Shown: positions 7,467 to 15,166 of the stretch, piece by piece
How the letters are laid out: every line of letters begins with the position of its first letter
Numbering within the stretch: the stretch's first letter is position 1
Source: JADCRZ01 sp031399065
GTDB lineage: Bacteria; Bacteroidota; Bacteroidia; Chitinophagales; Chitinophagaceae
Length of the DNA: 64,000 bases
NCBI GenBank assembly: GCA_031399065.1
Contig: JANNOM010000075.1
Span: forward strand, 60,255 to 124,254
Direction: 5' to 3'
Notes under the pieces: generated by a model
Database searches by the model: none
The model's input: the letters and a program-made list of their open reading frames with translations, nothing else
Told to the model about the DNA's origin: nothing
Made by a program: the position numbers and the translations under genes

Positions 7467-10073
7467 ATGAAAAGAATTCTTCCTTTTCTTTTAATGCTGT
7501 GCTTTTTTTCTTCGGCAAAAGCAGACCATATAACGGGTGGGGAAATGTATTATTCATTTACCGGGCTCTCCGGCGGGCAGTACAATTACCGTGTTACTTT
7601 AAAATTACTTACTGATTGTGAATCCAGGAGAAAAGTGGATGAACTGATATCTGTAGGGGTTTTTAGCCGTTATAGCGGCGCCTTCATACGAAATATAAGT
7701 GTGGGAAAATCCAGTATAGAGGATCTGAACCTCACTAATCCTGACCCCTGCATTACGAATCCTCCGGTAGTTTGTTATAACGTTTCTTATTTCAATTTTG
7801 ATCTTTCCCTTCCTGTATCGGAGGATGGCTATATTCTGACCTCACAGGTTAATTACCGGGTAAATGGTTTAGCCAATCTTTTTGGAGGTTATTCGAATAT
7901 AGGAGCCAGTTATTCAGCGGAAATTCCGGGTACCTCCGGTTTAACTAACGCCCCGGAAAATAATAGTGCTATTTTTACGGGAACAGACCTGGTGGCAATC
8001 TGCGCCAATCATACTTTTACGTACAGTTTTGCCGCGAAAGACAGCGATGGTGATCAGCTTATATATTCTTTCTGTGATGCGCAGAATACCAATGCCGGCG
8101 GAGGCGGAAATATTCAGAATCCAACCCCTCCGCCTTTTGCTTCACTCCCTTACGGTCCTTTATATAGTGGTTTGGCTCCATTAAGTAATACTGTGGAAAT
8201 CAATTCGGAAACCGGCCTTATAACGGGCATTGCCCCGGCCGGGGGTAAATATGTGGTTACCGTATGTGTCCAGGAGATCCGCAATAACAAGGTAATAGCT
8301 ACACAGCGTAAGGATATCCAGATCAAGATTGCTTCCTGTTCCATTGCAGAAGCCGCTATTCCCGACGAATACCTGCTTTGCAAGGATACAAAAACCATTA
8401 ATCTGGTTAATTCTTCTTCAAGTCCGCTCATTAACTCGCTTACATGGGAAATAAAAGATAATTCCAATACCTCTTTGCTGGTATCGAACGATGCCCAGGT
8501 TAACTATACCTTTGGTGCTATCGGTTTATACACCGTTAAACTTTATATCAACCCGGGGCAGGCCTGTTCCGATTCTGCCAGCGCAATGGTAAGGGTTTAT
8601 CCCGGTTTTGTTCCCGGAATCAGTTTTACCGGTATCTGTGTCAATAAACCAACCTTTTTTAAAGACATTACCACTTCCGTTTATGGGATGGTCGATTCAT
8701 GGAGCTGGGATTTTGGCAAGCCGGGCCAGCCCAATAATAATTCCATGCAAAAAGATCCTTCTTATACATATACTTCCAATGGTGTTTCGGATGTGAGACT
8801 GGTTGTAGAAAATAGCGTTGGTTGCCGGGATACCGTATATAGGAAAGTAGAGACCATTGACAGGCCTCCGATTAACCTTCCTTTCAAAGACACACTGGTA
8901 TGCTTAAACGATCAGTTGCAGTTAAAAGCATCGGGAAGCGGGGTGCTTGCCTGGGGGCCTGCCAACATAGTTAATTCAACGGCTCCCGACCCGATCGTTT
9001 CTCCTTTGACTACCACTACTTTTATTGTGAACATAGATGATAACGGATGTAAAAACACGGACTCCCTGAAGGTAAGAGTAGTGGACCGGGTAACCATACA
9101 GGCTATGAACGATACTACTATATGCAAGGGAGACACTATACGGCTGCGGTTGGAATCGGACGGTCTTCAATACGCCTGGACGCCTTCGGTTCAATTGATA
9201 GATGCCACTGCTAAAAATCCGCTGGCAATTACCGGCACTACTACTTCGTATTCAGTAAATGCCATAATAGGAGGTTGTTCCGCGACGGCTAACGTAATCG
9301 TCGGCTCGGTGCCTTACCCAATAGCTAATGCGGGAGCAGACACTACGATCTGTTTTAACACGCCGGCCCAATTAAGAGGCAGTACGGATGGTAATTCATT
9401 AGTCTGGTCGCCGGGTTCGTCTTTGAATAGTATCACCGCTTCCAATCCTGTTGCTAAACCGCGCTCCACTACAACGTATATTTTATCGGGGTATGATTCC
9501 AGGAGTAGTTGTCCCAAACCCGGAAGGGACACCGTAACGGTAAACGTTCAGCCTGATATAATTGCTTATGCCGGCAACGACACGGCTATTTTAACCGGGC
9601 AGCCAATGCGGTTCAACGCGAGGGGAGGAGTGCGTTATTTATGGATGCCTGCTACGGGCCTTTCTTCCGCAGAAACAGGTAACCCGGTCGGAAATTACAA
9701 CACAGCTTCTACAGGAATAGAATATAAAGTACTCGTGTACGATGCGTTTAATTGTGTGGACTCGGATTATGTAAAAATTAAGATATTCGATACAGCTCCT
9801 TCCGTTTTTGTACCCAACGCATTCAGCCCCAATAAAGATGGCGTTAATGACCGTCTCAGGCCCATCCCGGTGGGTATTACGCGTATGGATTACTTCTACA
9901 TATATAACCGCTGGGGACAGCTGGTTTACAGTGGTACAGACACGGAAGGTGGATGGGATGGCACAGTAGCTGGCAAGATGCAACGCTCAGACACTTATAT
10001 ATGGGTTGTAAAGGGAGTTGATTATTTAGGCAGGCCCTATTTCACCAAAGGCAGTTCTTTATTAATCAGGTAG
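7467..10073 (+). CDS. Secreted PKD-type protein with gliding-motility C-terminal (T9SS) domain
   Basis: An 868-residue exported protein. Signal peptide about residues 1-19 (hydrophobic core PFLLMLCFFSS, cleavage near AKA|DHITGG). The middle has PKD/Ig-like repeats, clearest at about 400-460 (SWSWDFGKPG, then PSYTYTSNGVSDVRL), and several similar beta-sandwich units with Cys pairs near 475-700. The C-terminus (about 780-868: VPNAFSPNKDGVNDRLRPI, YNRWGQLVYSG, GGWDG, YIWVVKG) is the gliding-motility-associated C-terminal domain that routes proteins through the type IX secretion system. It is probably a surface protein; substrate or partner unknown. It converges on thrC with only 3 bp between the stop codons and no visible terminator. 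Confidence 0.88.
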   Translation: MKRILPFLLMLCFFSSAKADHITGGEMYYSFTGLSGGQYNYRVTLKLLTDCESRRKVDELISVGVFSRYSGAFIRNISVGKSSIEDLNLTNPDPCITNPPVVCYNVSYFNFDLSLPVSEDGYILTSQVNYRVNGLANLFGGYSNIGASYSAEIPGTSGLTNAPENNSAIFTGTDLVAICANHTFTYSFAAKDSDGDQLIYSFCDAQNTNAGGGGNIQNPTPPPFASLPYGPLYSGLAPLSNTVEINSETGLITGIAPAGGKYVVTVCVQEIRNNKVIATQRKDIQIKIASCSIAEAAIPDEYLLCKDTKTINLVNSSSSPLINSLTWEIKDNSNTSLLVSNDAQVNYTFGAIGLYTVKLYINPGQACSDSASAMVRVYPGFVPGISFTGICVNKPTFFKDITTSVYGMVDSWSWDFGKPGQPNNNSMQKDPSYTYTSNGVSDVRLVVENSVGCRDTVYRKVETIDRPPINLPFKDTLVCLNDQLQLKASGSGVLAWGPANIVNSTAPDPIVSPLTTTTFIVNIDDNGCKNTDSLKVRVVDRVTIQAMNDTTICKGDTIRLRLESDGLQYAWTPSVQLIDATAKNPLAITGTTTSYSVNAIIGGCSATANVIVGSVPYPIANAGADTTICFNTPAQLRGSTDGNSLVWSPGSSLNSITASNPVAKPRSTTTYILSGYDSRSSCPKPGRDTVTVNVQPDIIAYAGNDTAILTGQPMRFNARGGVRYLWMPATGLSSAETGNPVGNYNTASTGIEYKVLVYDAFNCVDSDYVKIKIFDTAPSVFVPNAFSPNKDGVNDRLRPIPVGITRMDYFYIYNRWGQLVYSGTDTEGGWDGTVAGKMQRSDTYIWVVKGVDYLGRPYFTKGSSLLIR

Positions 10074-10076
10074 TCA

Positions 10077-11378
10077 TTATTCCCTTGATAACAGAAAGTC
10101 CTTAAACACCGTATAATCAACATCTATAACAATGCTGTTCTTTTTCTGCGTTAGCAGGTATTTCATGGCATCTGGAATAGCAACCTTTTTATTTATTACA
10201 GGCTCCACCACATCATAAAACTTGACGGGATGGGCGGTTTCCAGTACTATTCCTTTATCGCCAGGATGCTGTTCCAGGTATTGGTGCAGGGCATTAAAGG
10301 CAACGGCGCCATGCGGGTCGGCAAGATAGTTGAATGTATGATACATATTTTTAAGCGTTTCCTCCGTTTGAAGATCGGAAATGCTATAGCTGCTCAAAAC
10401 ATCTTTTAACGCATTAAACTGCTGATCGAAAATTTCGAGTATGCGAACAAAATTACTGGGGTTGCCTACATCCATCGCATTTGAAATAGTGGCTACTGAT
10501 TTTTTGGCAATATAATTACCGCTTTCCATAAAAGCCGGTACGATATCATTAGCGTTACAGGCCGCGATAAAGTGCTTCACGGGTAGTCCCGAATGATGTG
10601 CCATGAGCCCGGCGCAGATATTACCGAAGTTGCCGCTTGGAACACAAATTACGGGGGGCTTTTCTTTTTCCTGCCATTGCTGGTAAGCAAAAAAATAATA
10701 GAATTGCTGCGGAAGCCACCGGGCTACATTGATGGAATTGGCAGAGGTAAGAAACAACTGCTCCGTAAGTTCATTGTCGGCGAATGCTTTCTTCACCAGG
10801 TCCTGGCAGTCGTCAAAACTTCCTTTTACTTCCAGTGCCGTTATGTTTTTACCCAGCGTGGTTAATTGCAGTTCCTGTATACTGCTTACTTTGCCGGACG
10901 GATACAGTATCACCACATCAACGCCGTCTACATTGTAAAATCCGTTCGCCACCGCACCGCCCGTATCGCCGGAAGTGGCGACCAGCACGGTTACTTTCTT
11001 ATTACCACCCGCCACGAAATAACCCAGGCAGCGGCTCATAAATCTTGCTCCTACATCTTTAAACGCCAGTGTGGGTCCATGATATAATTCAAGCGAGTAT
11101 ACATTGTCTTCCACTTGCACCAGTGGGAATTTGAAATTAACCGTTTCCCTCACTATGCCTTCCAGCACCTGGGCGGGAATTGTTTTTCCGGTGTAAGGAG
11201 CTATTACCCGGTAAGCTATTTCTTCTTTGGTAAGTGAATTTATATTATTAAAGAAAGAAGTATCCAATGCAGGAATATGATCCGGGAAATAAAGACCTTT
11301 ATCGGGAGCCTGACCCCTGATGGTAGCTTCTTTGAAATCAACGGCAGGCGATTTTCGGTTCGTGCTGTAATACAACAT
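10077..11378 (-). CDS. thrC: Threonine synthase
   Basis: Converts O-phosphohomoserine to threonine using pyridoxal phosphate, the last step of threonine synthesis in the cytoplasm. It has 433 residues. The PLP lysine is K107 in LAFKDVGARF, and the phosphate loop SGDTGGAVANGF lies near residue 137. The N-terminus (YYSTNRKSPAVDFKEA) is typical of the family. It is the third gene of thrA-thrB-thrC and starts 54 bp after thrB. It is presumably controlled by the leader upstream of thrA. Confidence 0.96.
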   Translation of the reverse strand: MLYYSTNRKSPAVDFKEATIRGQAPDKGLYFPDHIPALDTSFFNNINSLTKEEIAYRVIAPYTGKTIPAQVLEGIVRETVNFKFPLVQVEDNVYSLELYHGPTLAFKDVGARFMSRCLGYFVAGGNKKVTVLVATSGDTGGAVANGFYNVDGVDVVILYPSGKVSSIQELQLTTLGKNITALEVKGSFDDCQDLVKKAFADNELTEQLFLTSANSINVARWLPQQFYYFFAYQQWQEKEKPPVICVPSGNFGNICAGLMAHHSGLPVKHFIAACNANDIVPAFMESGNYIAKKSVATISNAMDVGNPSNFVRILEIFDQQFNALKDVLSSYSISDLQTEETLKNMYHTFNYLADPHGAVAFNALHQYLEQHPGDKGIVLETAHPVKFYDVVEPVINKKVAIPDAMKYLLTQKKNSIVIDVDYTVFKDFLLSRE

Positions 11379-11432
11379 AGTATGTGTAAAGCGGTATAAT
11401 TGTTAACAAATAAAAGAATCTCCGGAAGCGTA

Positions 11433-12350
11433 TCATACAATCTGTACGCCTTCTAAATTAATGGTGGTGATGTATGTGTGATAATCAAGACCAATATTTT
11501 CATATATCGTTTTCATTTCCTTATTCACGGCCTCTGCCGTTGCCTTGTCGGCACTCAGCATAAATACCGAAGGCCCCGATCCTGAAATGCCTCCCCCGAT
11601 GGCTCCGGCTTCTTTGCACTTCTTTTTTAACGTATCGAAACCGGGAATAAGAATGCTGCGTACCGGTTCTATAATCACGTCTTCCAGCGAGCGGCCGATC
11701 AGCGGCAGATCATTCTTCATAAGACCGGCAACCAGCCCGGCGATATTTCCCCATTGCCTGATGGCATCTTTCAGCAACACTTCCTTGCGGAGGATTTGCC
11801 GTGCATCGGAGGTCTTCACTTCAATCTGCGGATGCACTACCGTTACATATAAGGGGGGGGCGGGTATAGAGATGATGTCCAGGGGAAAGATAGAACGGAT
11901 CAGGGTAATACCTCCATAAATGCAGGGTGCGATATTGTCGGCATGTTTTACACCGGATGCCACTTTTTCGCCGAACATCGCAAACCTTACCAGGTCTTCC
12001 TTACTGAAAATATTTCCCAGCAGATGATTGGCGGCCACTACCGCACCCGCCGCACTGGCGGCACTGGAACCTATCCCGCTGCCGGGTTTAATATGCTTAT
12101 GTATAATTACGTCGAAGCCGGCATCCGTATCCAGTTCCCGCATCATTTCCACCAGCGGGGCACCGGCGGTATTTTTCATTGGGTCGGTCGGTAGCTGGTA
12201 CCCATCGGCACTTTGAATGGTGATCTGGCGGTCGCTGGTTAACGTGAGTTCCATGATATCGCAGGGTTCTTGCAGGCACATCCCCAATACATCAAAGCCG
12301 CAAACCATATTAGCCACTGTGGCCGGTGCTTTTACTTTAATTGATTTCAT
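11433..12350 (-). CDS. thrB: Homoserine kinase
   Basis: Phosphorylates homoserine for ThrC. It is a GHMP kinase: the substrate-binding start KVKAPATVANMVCGFDVLG and the ATP-binding loop PGSGIGSSAASAAGA are both present. The reading frame is open to an ATG at 12392, 3 nt after the thrA stop, but family similarity begins at the Met at 12350 (MKSIKVKAP), which I take as the start. The longer form would add 14 residues with no family match. Either start allows translational coupling to thrA. Confidence 0.94.
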   Translation of the reverse strand: MKSIKVKAPATVANMVCGFDVLGMCLQEPCDIMELTLTSDRQITIQSADGYQLPTDPMKNTAGAPLVEMMRELDTDAGFDVIIHKHIKPGSGIGSSAASAAGAVVAANHLLGNIFSKEDLVRFAMFGEKVASGVKHADNIAPCIYGGITLIRSIFPLDIISIPAPPLYVTVVHPQIEVKTSDARQILRKEVLLKDAIRQWGNIAGLVAGLMKNDLPLIGRSLEDVIIEPVRSILIPGFDTLKKKCKEAGAIGGGISGSGPSVFMLSADKATAEAVNKEMKTIYENIGLDYHTYITTINLEGVQIV

Positions 12351-12395
12351 GCTGATTGTTTCAATGGCAGGAAAATCCATGCCGTTTATCATTAC

Positions 12396-14840
12396 TTAAT
12401 CCCTGGCTGCCCTTACAATGTCCGCAAACACGCCGGAAGCCGTTACTTCGGCACCAGCACCTGCCCCCTTTATTACAAGAGGCTGTTCGCTGTAACGGTC
12501 GGTGTAAAACAATACCACATTGTCCTTCCCATACAGATGATACAGATCATGCTGTGGGTCTATCTGCTGAAGCCCTACCGCGGCTTTACCATTTGCGTAA
12601 CTCGCCACAAATTTCAGTTTTTTACCTTCCTGCTCCGCTTTTTTATAAAGGTCTTTAAAATGATTTTCCTGTTTGGCCATTTCAGCATAAAAATGACTCA
12701 CATCTCCCTGCATGCAGGAAGGAGGCATAAAGGAATGATTGGTGATATCCTCCATTTCCATCTGTTCTCCCGATTCCCTGGCGAGTATCATGATCTTCCT
12801 CATCACATCGGTGCCACCCAGGTCGAGCCGGGGATCCGGTTCGGTATAGCCCTCGTCCTGCGCCTGGCGCACTACTTCGGCGAATGTCTTTTCTCCTTTA
12901 TAATTGTTAAACACAAAATTGAGCGTGCCGCTCAGCACGGCTTCTATCCTGTTTATTTTGTCGCCGCTTCTTAAAAGGTCATTGAGTGTGCCGATCACCG
13001 GTAGTCCTGCACCCACATTGGTTTCAAACAGGAAAAGCGAATTATATTCTCTTGCCAGGTCTTTCAACTGCCGGTAGTATTCGTAGGAGGCGGAGCAGGC
13101 AACTTTATTACAGGCTACCACCGAAATGCTTTTCCGAAGTAATTTGTCGTAGTGCATAGCCACTTCGGTATTGGCCGTTACGTCTGCGAATACGCTGTTG
13201 CGAAGGTTTTTGGATTGTATGATATTGATGAACTCCGGAGTATCCATCGGCTGACCTTTTTCCAGTTGCTCTTTCCAGTCGCTTAGCCGAATACCTTCAT
13301 CATTAAAAAGCATCTTTTTACTATTGGCCATTCCTACGATGCGTATTTGCAACCGCAGGTTTTCCTGCAGGTAGATTTGCTGTTTCTGCAATTGCGATAC
13401 AAGGCGGCTGCCTACATTGCCAACTCCCGTTACAAAGAGATTGATCTGTTTATAGGTGGTTTCAAAAAACTCTTCATGTAAAACGTTCAGGGCTTTTTTT
13501 ACGTCCCTGTCGGATATGACCGCAGAGATGTTCCGCTCCGAAGAACCCTGAGCTATCGCACGCACATTCACGCCGTTGCGGCCCAAAGAACCGAACATCT
13601 TCCCGCTGATGCCCGGGTGACTTTTCATATTATCTCCCACCAGTGCTATCACGGCCAACCCGGATTCAATGATCAGTGGTTCCACTTTGCCCGTATTGAT
13701 CTCGTAGGAAAACGCATCGTCCACCGCCAGTCTTGCTTTGTCCGCATCCTGTTCGTTGATGCCCACGCATATGGAATGTTCTGAAGAGCCCTGGGTAATC
13801 AGTATCACGTTAACGGAGCTGGCAGCCAGTGCTTCGAACAGCCGTTTAGAAAAACCCGGAACACCCACCATACCGCTGCCTTCCAGGCTTAAGAGGGCTA
13901 TTTTATTGATGCTTGATATACCCCTGATACTGCTGCCGTTTTTTACCGCCTCCGTTTCTATCAGCGTTCCGTGATCACCGGAAGCAAAGGTATTTTTGAT
14001 CCATACCGGTATATGCCTGTTCATCACCGGTTGTATGGTAGGTGGATAGATCACTTTGGCTCCGAAGTGGGAAAGCTCCATGGCTTCCTGGTAAGATATA
14101 TGTGGAATTACCTTGGCATTGGTTACCAGCCGCGGGTCGGCTGTCATCATGCCTGATACGTCTGTCCATATTTCCACTACGGAAGCATTTAAGGCACCGG
14201 CGAAGATGGCGGCTGTATAATCCGAGCCGCCCCTTCCGAGGGTGGTGGTAGCACCTCCGGGCTCGGATGCGATAAAGCCCGGAACGATGAATAACTGGCT
14301 GGCCGTTGAAGCAAAGTAGGCCGCAATTTGCTGGTCGGTAACGCTGAAGTTAACGGCAGCATAGGTAAAATGGGCATTGGTAGATACCAGTTCCCGTGCA
14401 TCTACCCAGGTATTCTCTAACCCTCCCGCCTGTATGCGGGCGGAAACGATCTGGGTAGATATAAGTTCACCGTAACTTACGACTCTATCCTTAGTGCGGG
14501 CCGACAATTCCCCGAGCAGGAATACCCCATTGCAGATGTCTTCTATTTCGTTGCAGCGCGTTTTTACCATGCTCAGCACACCGCTTTGTTTGTCCAGCGG
14601 AATCAGTTGTTTCACCGCTTCGAGGTGCCGGTTTTCCAGTACGCGTAGCTTTTCTTTATAGTCTTCATTGCCCGAAGCGGCTAGTTGCCCGCATTCCAGT
14701 AACAGGTCCGTGGCTCCGCCGAAGGCGGATAGTACAACGATCGTCTTCTGTGTGAGTACTGCTTTTTGTATAATGGATACTACTTTTTCTATGTTTTGCG
14801 CATTTGCTACAGAACTGCCGCCGAATTTTAAAACCTGCAT
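12396..14840 (-). CDS. thrA: Bifunctional aspartokinase / homoserine dehydrogenase
   Basis: Catalyses the first and third steps from aspartate to threonine. It has 814 residues, the normal length for the fusion. The kinase domain starts at residue 3 (VLKFGGSSVANA), followed by two ACT-type regulatory segments (about 310-460; LEGSGMVGVPGFSKRLFEAL and ALVGDNMKSHPGISGKMFGSL). The dehydrogenase starts near 467 with the NAD(P) loop VTGVGNVGSR and includes the GGTDVMRK segment. ACT domains in this family mediate feedback inhibition by threonine. It is the first gene of thrABC, preceded by a Thr/Ile-coding leader peptide, and divergent from ppc. Confidence 0.97.
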   Translation of the reverse strand: MQVLKFGGSSVANAQNIEKVVSIIQKAVLTQKTIVVLSAFGGATDLLLECGQLAASGNEDYKEKLRVLENRHLEAVKQLIPLDKQSGVLSMVKTRCNEIEDICNGVFLLGELSARTKDRVVSYGELISTQIVSARIQAGGLENTWVDARELVSTNAHFTYAAVNFSVTDQQIAAYFASTASQLFIVPGFIASEPGGATTTLGRGGSDYTAAIFAGALNASVVEIWTDVSGMMTADPRLVTNAKVIPHISYQEAMELSHFGAKVIYPPTIQPVMNRHIPVWIKNTFASGDHGTLIETEAVKNGSSIRGISSINKIALLSLEGSGMVGVPGFSKRLFEALAASSVNVILITQGSSEHSICVGINEQDADKARLAVDDAFSYEINTGKVEPLIIESGLAVIALVGDNMKSHPGISGKMFGSLGRNGVNVRAIAQGSSERNISAVISDRDVKKALNVLHEEFFETTYKQINLFVTGVGNVGSRLVSQLQKQQIYLQENLRLQIRIVGMANSKKMLFNDEGIRLSDWKEQLEKGQPMDTPEFINIIQSKNLRNSVFADVTANTEVAMHYDKLLRKSISVVACNKVACSASYEYYRQLKDLAREYNSLFLFETNVGAGLPVIGTLNDLLRSGDKINRIEAVLSGTLNFVFNNYKGEKTFAEVVRQAQDEGYTEPDPRLDLGGTDVMRKIMILARESGEQMEMEDITNHSFMPPSCMQGDVSHFYAEMAKQENHFKDLYKKAEQEGKKLKFVASYANGKAAVGLQQIDPQHDLYHLYGKDNVVLFYTDRYSEQPLVIKGAGAGAEVTASGVFADIVRAARD

Positions 14841-14933
14841 GTTATTAAACGCTTTATTGAATACAATTGAATGATGAATCTGAGATGATGATCTGGAAGT
14901 AGCTTATACAAGCCCATTGGCGATATGGTAATA

Positions 14934-14954
14934 TACAACCCTTAACGGGTTGTA
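14934..14954 (-). promoter_or_regulatory. Hairpin overlapping the end of the thr leader peptide
   Basis: Read on the minus strand, TACAACCC and GGGTTGTA form a perfect 8-bp stem with the leader stop codon exactly in the 5-nt loop. The 5' arm contains the Thr codons ACA and ACC, so a ribosome stalled there would melt the stem. No T-run follows, so it is not a standard terminator; it may be an antiterminator-type or pausing structure. A segment further upstream (CTGG-TAGCT) can also pair with AGCTA-CTT-CCAG further downstream. Confidence 0.6.
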
Positions 14955-15031
14955 ATAATGGTAATGGTGGAAACTATAGCTGTATCAGCTACCAGGGAAG
15001 ACGATGTGATATGTTGTTTATAGTTTGCCAC
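14942..15031 (-). CDS. thr operon leader peptide (GTG start)
   Basis: A 29-codon frame upstream of thrA: GTG at 15031, TAA at 14944-14942, preceded by an in-frame TAA. It begins MANYKQHITSS and ends AIVSTITIITTR. Six Thr and five Ile codons include an unbroken TITIITT run at residues 22-28. Threonine is the product of thrABC, and isoleucine is made from it, so this is the composition expected of a thr attenuator leader (compare E. coli thrL). There is no Shine-Dalgarno sequence. The start lies about 15 nt after a promoter-like element, the same geometry as the ilv leader in this window. The GTG start is inferred; no in-frame ATG exists. Confidence 0.72.
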   Translation of the reverse strand: MANYKQHITSSSLVADTAIVSTITIITTR

Positions 15032-15045
15032 CTGTTAAAGAAAAT

Positions 15046-15077
15046 TGAAGGTAGAAAAATTGATTTGAATTTTGAAA
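15046..15077 (-). promoter_or_regulatory. Predicted thr operon promoter
   Basis: On the minus strand TACCTTCA (15053-15046) resembles the TAnnTTTG -7 element, with TTTC 20 bp upstream in place of TTTG. Transcription would start about 8-10 nt before the leader GTG. The match is imperfect; the position relative to the leader peptide supports it. Confidence 0.4.
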
Positions 15078-15166
15078 TTAATTTTATGTTTCAGGAATAA
15101 TGATGAATAAAAATCATAAAAGTCAGCATTCTATTCGTAATTTTCGACGGTAATTACAAATTTACT

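Noticed and set aside
12351..12392. N-terminal extension of homoserine kinase from the ATG at 12392
   Set aside because: The added 14 residues have no family similarity; the Met at 12350 begins the conserved domain.
14934..14954. The thr leader hairpin as an intrinsic terminator
   Set aside because: The stem is good, but what follows (ATATTACC) has no T-run.
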